From the NCBI GenBank assembly GCA_023897205.1, contig JAHWDD010000003.1, positions 7,009,665 through 7,073,664 on the forward strand: a stretch of DNA of 64,000 nt, in the 5' to 3' direction. Positions within the stretch are counted from its first letter, which is position 1, and each line of letters opens with the position of its first letter. The notes beneath the pieces were generated by a model. That model was not told where the DNA came from and made no database searches. It was given only the letters and a program-made list of their open reading frames with translations. Shown in pieces: positions 10,901-21,881 of the stretch. Both the position numbers and the translations under genes were made by a program. Source of the DNA: Exophiala sp. HKRS030 (taxonomy: Eukaryota > Ascomycota > Eurotiomycetes > Chaetothyriales > Herpotrichiellaceae).

Positions 10901-11837
10901 AAGAATTGCAGCTGAAAAGGCCGAGGAAGAACGCAGAGTGGCAGAAGAGAACGAGCGTCGTAAACGAGCAGAAGAGGAAGCGGCCGCAGCGCAGCGGAAA
11001 TTGGAAGAGGAGGCAGCTCAAAAGAAACGCGAAGAGGAGGCAGCACAAAAGAGACGAGAAGAGGAGGAACGGCAAGAACGTATCAAGCGCGAGCTTGAAG
11101 AGAGACAACGACGACAAGAAGAGTACATTCGACAGCAGCGCCTCGAGTATGAAAGACGCCGTAGAGAGGCTCTTCCAATTGTGCTCAGCATGACGGCCTT
11201 GATGATCGACAACAATGACCCTGCTGTTAGGAGTGATGTCTGGCTACGAAAGTTTCTGCCACTTTTCACCGTCAAGACGTCTCAACTGACATCTGAGTCT
11301 TTTCCAGTGGCAACGGATGATCTCTGGGTGCCGAATTTTCAGGTTGCCGGTTTACTGGCAACAAAAGACTTGAACCTTCGCAATTACACTTCTCTCGAAA
11401 AGAGGCCGGTAACACATAATCAACGACTTTGTTTGTGGAAAGTATCCCGGAACATGCTATCCTTTGAATACGATGCCACTGCATACAATACGACCATTCA
11501 AAAAGCGAAGGAGAAGGAAGAGGAGGAGAGACCCAAGTTCCTGAACATGGAGGAACTTTTCTGGGTCAAGGTACGTACCGCCCCATCGCATCTAGTGCCC
11601 AGATACTGACTCGTCATCTAGTACTCTGATTTCGAAGATCAAGTCTTTCGACATCCTCATTTGGCAGCTCTTCAACCACTGAAGAAGCAAGCCATCTCTG
11701 TGAGAATCCCTCAAGGGCAGCTATCGACAACACAAGGACCACTTGCAAATGGAATATACCCCCTCCAAGCCAAACTTACGAATGGCATCACCTCCCATTT
11801 ACCACCATCATCTTATGGAAATGGCTACGCTCGTTAA
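7938..11837 (+). CDS. HOS4: Ankyrin-repeat chromatin protein, Hos4-like (Set3 complex subunit)
   Basis: The model joins 7938..11570 and 11622..11837 and gives 1282 residues. The 51-bp intron (gtacgt to catctag) lies in the C-terminal domain and extends the protein by 71 residues. The long N-terminus is Ser/Pro/Arg-rich with nuclear-localisation-like runs (SRKRKRS, KKKREKRS) and an AT-hook-like KKRGRPPA near residue 274. Ankyrin repeats occupy about 335-465, including NEADNAGNTPLQIAALSG and DRDTPLIDAIENGHVDVV. A second, more diverged set covers about 541-648. A Glu/Arg/Ala coiled coil runs from about 947 to 1080, before a conserved C-terminal domain starting near LPIVLSMTALM. The ankyrin block resembles yeast Hos4, a subunit of the Set3 histone deacetylase complex, so a nuclear repressor role is inferred. 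The repeats alone would not separate it from other ankyrin proteins; the full layout makes Hos4 the best guess. Confidence 0.75.
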
Positions 11838-12459
11838 CACTCGACCTTGTCGGTTTTCTGTCACTGAACCACTATCACGACTCTTGATGAGGAGAATTAC
11901 TATGGCGCACATTGTAATGACGACGATCCCCGGATATTATGAGATTGAGTATGGCTTTTCTTTGTCTCGATAATACTGTGTATGTATATACATACAGTAG
12001 TTCCATGCACGAGGTCATGAGATGGTAGGAAGGGCTAGATACCCTCTACGAACAATTAAATGTGGATAATAACAATATGAGACACTGTGAAGCTTGATGG
12101 TTCATGCTCTTTTATTCGTTTGAGTCTTGGTCATTGAGTGTTGCGCCTTTTGTTGTAACATCGTGAGTACGGAGTCCTGAAGAAGGCAGTAGTACTGTAT
12201 GTAGGTGCCTTATGTAATTATTCAGGATGCGGGCGGTGTGAAGCGTGAATGCCTGAGGCGTGTCATTTCAACCATCTTGGCATGTCAAATGACCGTCTTG
12301 GCATTGTGCGCGAATTCGAAAATCACACTTGCATTAGTCGGACCGTTTGAAACCCTTCGATGTACCCATCAATTCCTTCTCTACACTCAGTGACTCTTTG
12401 AGGATCATCCGACATTGTTGATATCCCATACTTGAAACGACAAGTAACGAATCGCCAAA
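11838..12459. other. Intergenic region, HOS4-like 3' end to RPS12 promoter
   Basis: About 0.6 kb contains the 3' UTR of the Hos4-like gene and the promoter and 5' UTR of the ribosomal protein gene. A TACGGAGT element is at about 12169-12176. No other feature is recognised. Confidence 0.55.
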
Positions 12460-13227
12460 ATGGTATGTTCTTGACACGATTTCCTGCGGCTCGCGTTGAT
12501 CCCAACGGCCCCGATCTCCCCGTCGACTGCACCTTGATCAAAGAGTACCTACCTCGTTTCGATTTTTGATCGAGTTACGAAAATTGGATCTTTTTGCAAC
12601 GGCGCTTTTTGGGATGGTGGAAGGGAAGACAAAAAAAAAGAAGGAGAACAACTGCTGACGTTGTGTTTTTCTGTCTAGTCGGACGGAGAAGAGCCCACTT
12701 CCCCCGTCGTCGCCGCGGCCGATGAAGTCGAAGTCTCTGGAGATGCCGCTGCGTCTTCCGGATCCATGTCTGTCCTTGACGCCCTGAAAGGTGTGTACCC
12801 AATTTGGAAAAACGAATGTGGATGGGGGATGAGGAGACAAAAGTGTCGATGCTGACTTGTGCGTGTGTGTGCGTGTCGGAATTCAGGTGTCCTCCGAATC
12901 GCCCTCATCCACGACGGTCTCGCCCGTGGCCTGCGTGAAGCCTCCAAGGCCCTCGACCGTCGCCAAGCGCACATGTGCGTCCTGAACGAGGCGTGCGAGG
13001 AGGAGGCCTACAAGAAGCTCGTCATCGCCCTGTGCTCCGAACACAAGATCCCCCTGATCAAGGTCCCCGACGGAAAGATGTTGGGCGAGTGGGCCGGTCT
13101 CTGCGTCCTCGACCGCGAGGGCAACGCGAGGAAGGTGGTCAACTGCTCGTGCGTCGTCGTCCGCGACTGGGGTGAGGAGAGTCAAGAGCGTAACGTTCTC
13201 TTGAACTACTTCCAGACCGAGCAGTAG
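12460..13227 (+). CDS. RPS12: 40S ribosomal protein eS12
   Basis: The model joins 12460..12462, 12679..12790 and 12887..13227 and gives 151 residues. The first coding exon is only the ATG, followed at once by a 216-bp intron (gtatgt to tgtctag); the second intron is 96 bp (gtgtgt to attcag). Exon 2 encodes an acidic N-terminus, [17 protein letters not shown], typical of fungal eS12. The body contains [44 protein letters not shown] and the GEWAGLC segment, which are hallmarks of the eS12 L7Ae-like fold in the beak of the small ribosomal subunit. The length is a little above that of yeast Rps12 because of the N-terminal extension. Strong codon bias toward C-ending codons fits a highly expressed gene. 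Confidence 0.97.
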
Positions 13228-14213
13228 AAATGTCAACTGCCGAGGGGGGGAGGGGGGTGATGGATCTGCTCTGGGTCTCGTGGCAATAAAAAAAAAGTGG
13301 AAGATTGTCTTTTTTTTCGTCCTTGTCCTTATGGAGGGATGAAGAGCCAAAAACCTCGGATTTCTTTCTTTTTTTTTCTTTCGGAAGAGTTTTTTTTTGT
13401 TTCAAGAATCGCGGAACGACAAATTACCAACCGACATTACACGGACATGTTACGGGATTAACAATAAAAAAAAGAGAATCATCAAGAAAGAAAGAAAACA
13501 AACGCGGCAATCTTCTACGATCGAAAAAACCACCCTAGAGTCAGAATTGTGACCATATCTTTTCTCAACCTTTTCCCCCTTTTCTACCTTATCGACACAA
13601 CACCGAAAATCCAACTACGGCAGAAATTTCAGGTCGTTTTTTCCCTTCACAGACTCAAAAAAAGATATCCGGATGGAGAGCTTGACAAATTTTCTTTGCC
13701 TCTTGAACTGGCAATTTTTGCATGTGGATGGGTTATGCTATTGCATCAAATACGCTGGGGACGTGGGAAAAAAAAAGAAAATATTCAGTCGGCGTACATA
13801 ACAAAATGTGATGTCAATTAATCACCATCTCTTGTTGTTTTGCTCTTGCTTCCCTATATGATGTGTCCGATGTTTGTAATAGTAGGTCTTCGTCGATACT
13901 CGTGATGACACGGGTTTAGGTTGATGTTCCCGTGCTCCGGGCACATTCTCTCAACGCCTCGGACCGATTCTTCCATCGACGACCCAGAAGAAAGATCGCA
14001 GAGATTATGTTCCCATGGGCTAGCTCCCTGGTACAGAGTACGACAATAGGGACTACCGACGGGATCGATCGCCCGCAGTCTGGGTGACTGAAGAGTGCAC
14101 TACCGGGGGAACACGAGGAGTGTCGCCTTGTGAAGAATGGTACTTTTTTTTTGGTTTTTATAAAAACAAAAAAACCAAGGCAAGGATCCTTTTTCAAAGG
14201 CAAGCCTCGGACA
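13228..14213. other. Intergenic region between convergent genes, A/T homopolymer-rich
   Basis: This lies between the RPS12 stop and the SDR stop on the opposite strand. Poly-A and poly-T runs of 7-10 bases recur (for example near 13288, 13310, 13370 and 13395). No coding frame with family resemblance is seen. Confidence 0.55.
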
Positions 14214-15029
14214 CTACATCAACAAAAACCCGCCCTCGACGTGAACTATGGTGCCGGTCTGGAAGCCACTCCTCATGAGGGCCAGGTACGCCTCGGCGAT
14301 GTCCCCCACCTGGCCCGTCTTCCCGACGAGGCTCATCTTGCCGTACATCTCCCTGACTCGGTCCCTGCCCTCCTCCCCGGCCTCGGGCGGCACCTGCGCG
14401 AACAGCAGGTCCGTCTCGCTGGCCCCCGGGCTGACGGTGTTGACCCTCGCGGGGGCCATGTCGACCGCCAGGCCCCGGGTGAGGCCCTCCTTGCCCGCGC
14501 CCACCCCGACCATGGCGCCCATGCCCTTGCGGGGGCGGAAGACCAGCACGCCCGAGGTCATGGTGAAGCTGCTGCCGGGCGCGGGGGCGAGGTACCGGGC
14601 CGCCACCTTGGCGAGCATCGTGACGCCGAAGAGCCTCACGCCGGCCAGCTGGCCCAGCAGGTCCGGCGTGACGTTGTCCATGGTGACCTTGCCCATGAGC
14701 GCGAGGTCGCCGGCCGTCTCGACCACGTGGTCGAGCTTGCGCGCGTGGTGGTCGGTCGCGAACTCGAACAGCTCCGTGAGTTCCTCCTCGATCTCGGGTC
14801 GACCCCCGTCCAGGTTGACGGTGTGGCCGCTCACCTCGCCGGCGCGCTCCGGGTACGCACCCCGGAGTCTGGCCACGGCCTCGTCGACCTTGGACCGGGA
14901 ACGTGACGCCAGGATCACCGTCGCCCCGAACTCGACGCACCCTTCGGCCAGGCCGTAACCGATGCCGCTGGTGCCTCCGATGATGAGGACACGCTTGTCG
15001 CGAAGTTTGTCGAGGAACTTGGTCACCAT
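14214..15029 (-). CDS. Atypical short-chain dehydrogenase/reductase lacking the catalytic Tyr
   Basis: The 271-residue single-exon protein has a classical Rossmann start (VLIIGGTSGIG, residues 14-24) and a downstream RVNTVSPGASETD region (195-207), both typical of SDRs. The usual NAG motif is ETAGD near 104-108. The catalytic Ser is present (TMTSG, Ser 159), but the YxxxK motif is missing. Position 172, thirteen residues after Ser, is Ala, and the residue four before the only nearby Lys (180) is Val. Fungi and bacteria have a known group of such SDRs with GxGK-like segments, so this may be a genuine subfamily and not a dead copy. The substrate is unknown. The gene is strikingly C/G-rich at third positions compared with its flanks. 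The start at 15029 gives the expected short N-terminus before the Rossmann fold. Confidence 0.85.
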   Translation of the reverse strand: MVTKFLDKLRDKRVLIIGGTSGIGYGLAEGCVEFGATVILASRSRSKVDEAVARLRGAYPERAGEVSGHTVNLDGGRPEIEEELTELFEFATDHHARKLDHVVETAGDLALMGKVTMDNVTPDLLGQLAGVRLFGVTMLAKVAARYLAPAPGSSFTMTSGVLVFRPRKGMGAMVGVGAGKEGLTRGLAVDMAPARVNTVSPGASETDLLFAQVPPEAGEEGRDRVREMYGKMSLVGKTGQVGDIAEAYLALMRSGFQTGTIVHVEGGFLLM

Positions 15030-15466
15030 TTTCTCGCGCAGGGACCGGAACAGATGATCACAAAGGACCCAGAGGACAATGGGAGAAAGAAAAAACGGGA
15101 ATATGCCTTGATTTTTGGGGGGGGGATTCCGAGAGGCGTCTTTTTTTAAAGTTCACTTTGGGGTAAGTTTTCTTTTTGGGATCGAGAATGGCAAAAGAGG
15201 GAGGGAGGGAAACGTGCGGCCTTTATACCTGACGTCCCAAACTTACTTGCCAATTGATTGTGCTGACCCCGAGGGGGAAATTTTGGTGCGTTCGACGTCG
15301 ACTTCACCTTTAACGCCGATGTCGATGTCTGCAATATCCGTACGTCGAGGGGGACGCTTGGAACGCATTCGTATACCGGATACGAACTTGGGTTAGCGGC
15401 GTTTTCACCGGGTTAGCGCCATTTTCGTACTGCCCAGTTGTTCACGACGACATATCCTGCCACCGA

Positions 15467-15510
<44 letters not shown>

Positions 15511-15958
15511 CAGCAAGTCTTGGTGAGGGGTAACAACATTCTTTGTTCTTCATCGGAGCATCGTGTTTCCAAATGATTACTTTGAGAGAGACACTTGGAG
15601 GTTTTTTCCTCCGTCAGTAAATTAGCAACAAAGTAAGAATGGCACGACGTACTAGCCACAAAGCTTGCCGGAGCCCGAAGTTCGGCATCATGTCCGGGCG
15701 AGCGTCGCTGCGTGTACAAGTTGTCCCAAAGAGAGCAAACAAGTAGCATTGTATACGATTGCTCCTGTACGGATTGTTTCATCATTAATGCTGTTTCCTA
15801 TTGAGCTGTATCCGTGTTTGGATGATGAAATATAAACATGTATATCGTCTCAGAATCTCTCAAGTCCGTCCCAGTGACATCCACCAGAGTGGACGTGGTT
15901 ATAGGTAGGAAAGCCGTAGGCTTAAACTCTGTAACAAGTCTTGCGTTTTGTGTGTCGC
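15030..15958. other. Intergenic region with a long GA microsatellite
   Basis: It holds the SDR promoter and the 3' UTR of the SLC35F-type gene. A G7 run occurs near 15117 and a GA tract at 15471-15509. No gene is supported; the open frame on the minus strand across the GA tract is low complexity. Confidence 0.55.
15471..15509. repeat. (GA)n microsatellite
   Basis: About 19 uninterrupted GA units, preceded by GAGAGG. It is the longest GA tract in the window and likely to vary in length among strains. Confidence 0.9.
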
Positions 15959-17295
15959 TCAGACAACTCCCATGCTCTCAGTGCCGACATCACCCCTTCT
16001 GACCCCAGCCACTGTGCCCTCTTCTTGCATCTTTCTCATCTTCCTCTTTGCGGACCCAAACCCGTCGATGCCTCGTTCTTGGTCTTCACCCAACCAGGCC
16101 TTTTGGGCTTCTCCCAAAACCCCCTTACCAAAGTAATAGACGAAATGACCAACCATGATGAGCGTGAAGGCGATGGGGTACATCCAGTGTACGTGCAGAT
16201 GGAAGACTTGAATACCGATGATGACACCCCAGAAATTACCCGTCAAGAGCGAAATGTTCTGGAAGGCGGCACTGGCGAAACGGTACAAGATGGGGACCAA
16301 GGAGTAAAAGATGGTGAGGATGAGCGTGTACCCGACGAGATAGCCGGCGACGTCGCCGTTCCAGGTCGCGGTGTGGAAGGAATGACGGTCGAAAATGCCG
16401 GCCTGGGCACCGTTGATGATCATGGCCCAGAAGGCGAGCTGGCCAATGACTTCGTACAGTGGTCGACCAGACACAAACCATTCCTCGTAAACGTTGGCGA
16501 ACCCGTAGAAAGTGGCACCCAGAAGGGCGAACAAGTCTCCCTTGAGTTGGTTACCAGAGGACACATCTCCACCGTTGGAGCCGGTGATGTGATCAGAAGC
16601 GAGCAATAAGCCCATGCCACCGATGCAGACGAAAATGCCGAGAACTTGAGCCCAGTGGTAGCGAACCTTGAGAAGGGCGAATGAAAGGATGACGACGACG
16701 ACAATGGCCCAGAAATTGATGAGCTGAGCCGACAGAATCGTGGTATATCGGTACGCGAGGACGGTGAAATAGTTGCCTTCAACATCAAAAAAGGATAAGA
16801 TGATGTCTATAGCAGGTTGTCAGTATTTTGCCAAATGTAACCCAAAGAGCGGCAAAACTTACACTTCCATCCGTCACGTTTGATGAGATTCAACCACTTT
16901 TTGAAACCGTACTTATACAAGGTGTAGCCGGTGTAGATGATATTAAGCAATACGTAGTTGAAGAGGGTCTGGAATGCGGGAATGCTGGTTCCTTCCTTGG
17001 CCAAAAGCGTGGTCAAGGTGTTTGTTCCCGTAATGCAGATAGCCAGTATCTGACCAAGGATCAATATGAACCAAAAGTCTCTTGTCTTGAAAAATGCCAG
17101 CTTTTCACGCCATGTTTTCTTTTTGCCCGCTTCGTCGCCAGGACGCTCGGGACTCGGCTCGACGAATTCAGGATCGCCATGTTTCATGGGAGACTGGGAA
17201 TCAGAAGCTGCACTTGCGGTGGTGCCATAGCCATCGCGACCATAGTCGATGCTGGTGGCTCGCACCGCAGTGTCGATGATTTTGCTGTCACTCAT
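15959..17295 (-). CDS. SLC35F1/F2-type drug/metabolite-superfamily transporter
   Basis: The model, in transcript order, joins 17295..16863 and 16806..15959 and gives 426 residues. The 56-bp intron (gtaagt to ctatag) falls after DGWK, and the join yields YIILSFFDVEGNYFTVLAYR, a strong match to the SLC35F1/F2/F6 signature. The protein has a Ser/Pro-rich cytosolic N-terminus of about 75 residues, then about ten hydrophobic helices starting with FWFILILGQILAICITGTN. It ends in a basic tail (AKRKMRKMQEE). Relatives are membrane transporters of poorly known substrate, with queuine and thiamine-like substrates reported for some animal members, so the substrate here is not assigned. The ATG at 17295 opens MSDSKIID; the frame runs further upstream only with non-ATG codons. 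Confidence 0.88.
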
Positions 17296-19600
17296 GATGA
17301 CGTCGTTTTTTCCGTCGAACAAGAAATGCGGAGTTCTAAAAATGCAATTCTCTGGGCGCGGGAATGGAGGACGTAGGGCTTGGGACTGGAGCTTTATGAA
17401 GATTAGCGAGCGCAAAACTCCTGAAGTCGCTCACTGTGTTGTACGTCTAACGACAACGGTAGAGAAGGGGAAGAGGGAAGAGGAGAAGAAGAAACGGTGA
17501 AAAGGCTGAAGGTTGCATTTTTATTGCTTCGAGGTCTGGATCGGTGCTGGCCGAATGCTGCATCAATTCTGAGTGGACAAATTCCAGGCCCAAAAAGATG
17601 GTGGGGGATCAAAAGAATTTTCTTCCTTTCTTTCTGTCTACAGTATTTGCTTATCGATAACGCATCCCGCATCCCACGTTGCGAAGAGAGTGAGTGACTT
17701 TTTCATTCTTCGTGACGATTCGAGTAGAACAATATGGGACGAAGGTGGGATGTTCAATGTGTATAGTCATTCAATTGACGGTTCCATGTGGTAACACACA
17801 GACATAGACACAATTCTCGGTGGTCCGCAGTGTTCTATTTTTATCTGGGCCATACCATGCCATGCCATACTTGTACCATCATCGCACCGACCCTTCTGAT
17901 TTCCATGCTCTTGAAGACACCAGCCACATGGTCAGTGTGTTCCAAAAGTACAGTTCTCGCACAGTACAAATACTCTGAAGATGTGACCCTCATTTACGTA
18001 ACGACAGAGATCACGCGAGAGTACATGTGGACGGATGTGAGATGGATTGAAAACGTGATGGATTCTCCACAAGACCTTTGAAGCGATGGATGAGGCCAAG
18101 AAGTGTCGGCGTTTGCTGTCGAGGTCGACGTCTTGAGACGATCTTCTTGGACACAGACTGCCCAGACATTGAATATCCCGTTGTAGCCGGTGCTGACAAC
18201 CTCGTGTCAAGGGTCGCCAATAACGGGTTTCTTGGGTACATGTAACATGTACTGTTCGTAGGTATTGTAGTATAGTGCGTACATCGAGTTGTGCCAGTAA
18301 GGTGGACGACTACGCGGAGGGGTCAAGGGAATGGGAGAGATGAATCCTCCGTATCGTGGAAAATGACCTGAACAACCACAAGTACTGTCTGTACTGTACC
18401 TACACACAGTATGTGACACCAATCATCGGCCAAGATTTGGTTGGGTTTCAATGTGGCCGTGAATGGTGAGGATTGTCTGGATCAGCCACTGAAAATTCCT
18501 TTTACTATATCCATACAAGGATGAAGGTGTATCGGGAGGTGGCGGATATTTTGTGTTCCGAGACCATCATCGCCATCGCCATCGCCATCATCATCACCCA
18601 TCACCCTATTTGCCTACCCTACTCGTAACTGAATATGTACTGTATCTATCATACGGACTATCGCCGAGAGTATCAGTCACCATCCTCGTGCCTACTGTAC
18701 CTGTGTCTCGTTTATCTATTCGTGTCGGCCTTGGCTGGTCCTTGGTGTCTCTTGGCTGGTGCGCTCAAAGTGGCGCTGTTTTCTCTTGGCCGACGGAGTT
18801 TCTCTGGTGCCCTCCGGAGTGATTTAAGCCACCAAGATTCTTGGGTGCCACAGTTGAGGTTCAGGGGCCTGTTTGATTTGGTGGACAAGCGAAGACCTGG
18901 TAATGAGCCAAGCCTCTTCATCTCCCGCTAGACAGGGATCCTGACTAGACTTTTGGTGCTAATGCAGGAAAAAAGGGTGAAGCGACACAGGGCCAAGATC
19001 AGCCTCAAGAATCCTCCCGGAGAGCCTCATGCGAGATTCTCCGGACTGAGGACCAGGTCCCGTTAGGTGGTGTCGATGAGGTGATTTGACTTCGATATTG
19101 CACATTCATTTTCTCTCCGTGCTATCTATTCCCAGTAATTGTACTCCGTTATCGTCCCACAGTTTTTTTGGGTCTCTCGGTCTGGAGATATACCTCTTGT
19201 CTCTCGACATCCCTTCTTTTTCCAGCTGGCACCCCCCGCCTCGTCGTTCGTTCTCTTTACGACCTCCGTACACTGTCACCACTGTTCCACCAGCTATTCC
19301 ATGCTTGAGGGGGCCAAAGAAAGGTCACAACTCACATCTTGACCCGTCTCATGTCGGTCCTTTTGATTTAATCAACCAACAAAGAGGCTCCATCAGATCG
19401 AAACTAGGGCGCGCCCGCGCCCTTACTACTCCTCTGCCCTCTTTCACCAACCTCAACCACTTTTCTCCCTCTCACACGACCTTGACACAGTCAGTGACCG
19501 TTTCGTTGTAAACTTAACTTTCCATGTGGCGTTGATATCTCCCCGACAAACTTTGTCTCTCCTTTGTACATAAGGTTCCCCCCCAAAAAAGAGATTCACC
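17296..19600. other. 2.3-kb divergent intergenic region (SLC35F-like / acyltransferase)
   Basis: This separates two divergent start codons. It holds a CATCGC-type trinucleotide run at about 18566-18600 and C/T-rich DNA near 19190-19560 consistent with a 5' UTR or promoter. I translated the longer open frames and saw no family features. It is large enough to hide a non-coding transcript, but nothing in the sequence shows one. Confidence 0.5.
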
Positions 19601-21283
19601 ATGGGGGTGGAAGATTCGCGCAAGCTTCAAGAACCACTGCTTGAGGAAAAGGCTGGTTTATCTCCATCTTCATCTTCTTCTTACGACGACGATGACCTTT
19701 CTCTCACCGGTGCACCATCGCGAATCCTTTCCAAAGCCGCCATGCTTTTCCGACCTCACCATGCCTACCGGCTGGGTAAACGGTTCGCGTACTGCTTCGT
19801 CCCTCAACTCCTCAGATCTCGGATATGGGACGATGAGGCGCCGAAATCGAAACAGTTCTCGACCAGCTACCTCAACGGCCTCCGCGGCATCACCTCCATC
19901 AAGGTCTTCACTTTCCACTGGCTGATGGCGTTCAGCGGCGCCGGGTTCATGCCCTGGGGTTGTGACGACCGCCACAAGTACGTCCTGGAACTGCCCATCA
20001 TTCGGTACTTTTACGCCGGCTTCACCGCCCACGTCTTTTTCGGCATCGCCGGCTACCTCACGACGTTGCGACTGTTTCAACTCATCGACCGACACGACCA
20101 GGCCTCCCAGTCCAAGGTCCTCCTCAATGTGTCGGGCGCCCTGTTCCGCCGCGCCTTCAGGCTCTACCTCCCGACCTTCATAATCACCCTCGTCACCGCC
20201 CACTACATCTACTTTGGATTCTACGAGGCGAACCGCCCCTTCCTGCTCGACCACGGCAAGCTGTTCCCGGGAGACTGGAACGAGCCCAAACCCGAACGGT
20301 TCGCGTCGTACTGGATGCAGATGAAATTCTGGGGCCGGGAGATGTTCGACCTGACAAACATCTTCACCTACGGCGCCGTGTACCCGTGGCACGACCAGCA
20401 CCTGTGGTCGATCCTCGCGGAAATGAAGGGTTCGATGTTCCTGTACATGATCCTGATCGCCACCGCGCAGTGTCGGGTCTACGTCCGTTTCGCCGTCATG
20501 TGCGCCATGACCTACCTCTACTTCCTCTGGAACCACTGGGAGATTTGGGTCTACATCCTGGGCGCCATCGTGGCTCAGATCGACCTCCTCCTGACCGAAC
20601 GTGACGAGAAGAACAAACAAGTCCTGCCGACGCCTTGCGCGGACCGTTTCCCGCCGTCCCCACCTCGATCCCCGGCGCCGGAAGAGATGATGATGATGAA
20701 GAAGCGCGAGCGTGAACAGCACGGCGGCGGCTGGAAACGGTACTACAGACACAACTTGCCCACCGCTGGACGTACGTGGTCGAGGGCTTTTGGGTTTTTC
20801 GTGGCCTTTTACTTCTTGTCTTACCCGATCCACGGTGCTAGAGACCCCGCGCCGGGATACATGTTGCTTAACAAGCTCATTCCGGAGTGGATGGACCGGA
20901 AGGACAAGTTTTACGCCAACATCGGCACCGCCATTCTGTTGTTGTTGCTCGCTCGTTCCGACCCCCAGACGTCCAAGTGGAGACGGATCCTCAACAGCGG
21001 TCTGGCTCAGTATTTCGGCAAGATCAGTTTCGGTCTGTACCTGACCCACGGACCCGTCCTGCACGCCTTCGGTTACATGATCCCCCAGAGGATCTGGTGG
21101 ATGATGGGGACCCAGGGGGTCGACACGACCGACGCCGTCTGGACGGCGGTGATTGTCATCGGATGGGTCATCAACCTCGCGTCTTGTCTCTGGGTCGCCG
21201 ACGTCTGGACACGAGAGGTCGAAAGTCGCTGCGTCAAGGCCGTCAAGAAGTTGGAAGATCTTTGTTTTGTCAAGACCAAATAG
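19601..21283 (+). CDS. Acyltransferase 3 family membrane protein
   Basis: The 560-residue intronless protein belongs to the acyltransferase-3 family (PF01757), polytopic enzymes that move acyl groups onto sugars, lipids or small molecules at a membrane. The N-terminus is Ser/Asp-rich and cytosolic. The domain begins with SYLNGLRGITSIKVFTFHWL, where an Arg follows the family LNGLRG turn and a His lies in the first helix. Later come FFGIAGYLTTLRL, FRRAFRLYLPTF, WSILAEMKGSMFLY and, near the end, LAQYFGKISFGLYLTHGPVL, the characteristic FGKISFxLYLxHGP motif. A charged loop at about 335-390 (PPSPPRSPAPEE, then a Met run) interrupts the helices. Fungal relatives are sometimes found in secondary-metabolite clusters, but nothing adjacent supports that here. 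The ATG at 19601 follows an A-rich leader. Confidence 0.9.
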   Translation: MGVEDSRKLQEPLLEEKAGLSPSSSSSYDDDDLSLTGAPSRILSKAAMLFRPHHAYRLGKRFAYCFVPQLLRSRIWDDEAPKSKQFSTSYLNGLRGITSIKVFTFHWLMAFSGAGFMPWGCDDRHKYVLELPIIRYFYAGFTAHVFFGIAGYLTTLRLFQLIDRHDQASQSKVLLNVSGALFRRAFRLYLPTFIITLVTAHYIYFGFYEANRPFLLDHGKLFPGDWNEPKPERFASYWMQMKFWGREMFDLTNIFTYGAVYPWHDQHLWSILAEMKGSMFLYMILIATAQCRVYVRFAVMCAMTYLYFLWNHWEIWVYILGAIVAQIDLLLTERDEKNKQVLPTPCADRFPPSPPRSPAPEEMMMMKKREREQHGGGWKRYYRHNLPTAGRTWSRAFGFFVAFYFLSYPIHGARDPAPGYMLLNKLIPEWMDRKDKFYANIGTAILLLLLARSDPQTSKWRRILNSGLAQYFGKISFGLYLTHGPVLHAFGYMIPQRIWWMMGTQGVDTTDAVWTAVIVIGWVINLASCLWVADVWTREVESRCVKAVKKLEDLCFVKTK

Positions 21284-21881
21284 AGTTGAAACTTGACAAA
21301 GCTGGTGAACTTGATTGCCACCAGGGCTGATGGTTCAAAGGAAGTCGGCAGAAAATTCTCCTAATTTTTGCTTGTTAGAATCAAGTTCTCTTTAGCGATG
21401 GGGTTGTGCTGGCGTTTTTTTTTCTTGGGGGGGCGCTTGGTTTTCCACTTTTCAATGCATATGACATTGCATCACAAGTACAGTGTCACTCCATTTTGCA
21501 TTGTGCTGCATGGGGGAATGGGAATGAACAAACTGGACGATTGGAATTGCAAATGGGAAAATTGAGAAATTGAGCCGAGAGATTTGCATAGATCAAGACA
21601 AAGACTATGCATGCATTAATGGCAATACTTTGTTATCATTGCCAATGGCTTATCCAAGAAGGAACCTTTCAAAGTCAATCAGAAAATCAGATATCAAAGA
21701 ATGAAAAACAAATGTTCAAAAACCATCTCTGAAACATTCTGTATGTATACCAGTACTCAAAATGCATGGAACTATCCGATCCGATCCGATTTGTCATAAA
21801 GTACTATGTACTGCACTATGTTACTGTAGTTCGTACCATGTACAACACACCAAGCCTCCTATTACTCCTTTTATTTGAGGC
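21284..21881. other. Intergenic region between convergent genes
   Basis: It contains the 3' UTRs of the acyltransferase and of the reductase gene, A/T-rich toward the right. No feature is recognised. Confidence 0.55.

Noticed and set aside
14130..14958. Two long plus-strand frames (258 and 236 codons) across the SDR
   Set aside because: They are antisense shadows of the GC-rich SDR gene and show no domain features.
19670..21064. 464-codon open frame on the minus strand
   Set aside because: It is antisense to the acyltransferase-3 gene, whose protein has clear family motifs. The minus-strand product is Glu/Gly/Arg-rich with no membrane or domain pattern, as expected from a high-GC shadow frame.
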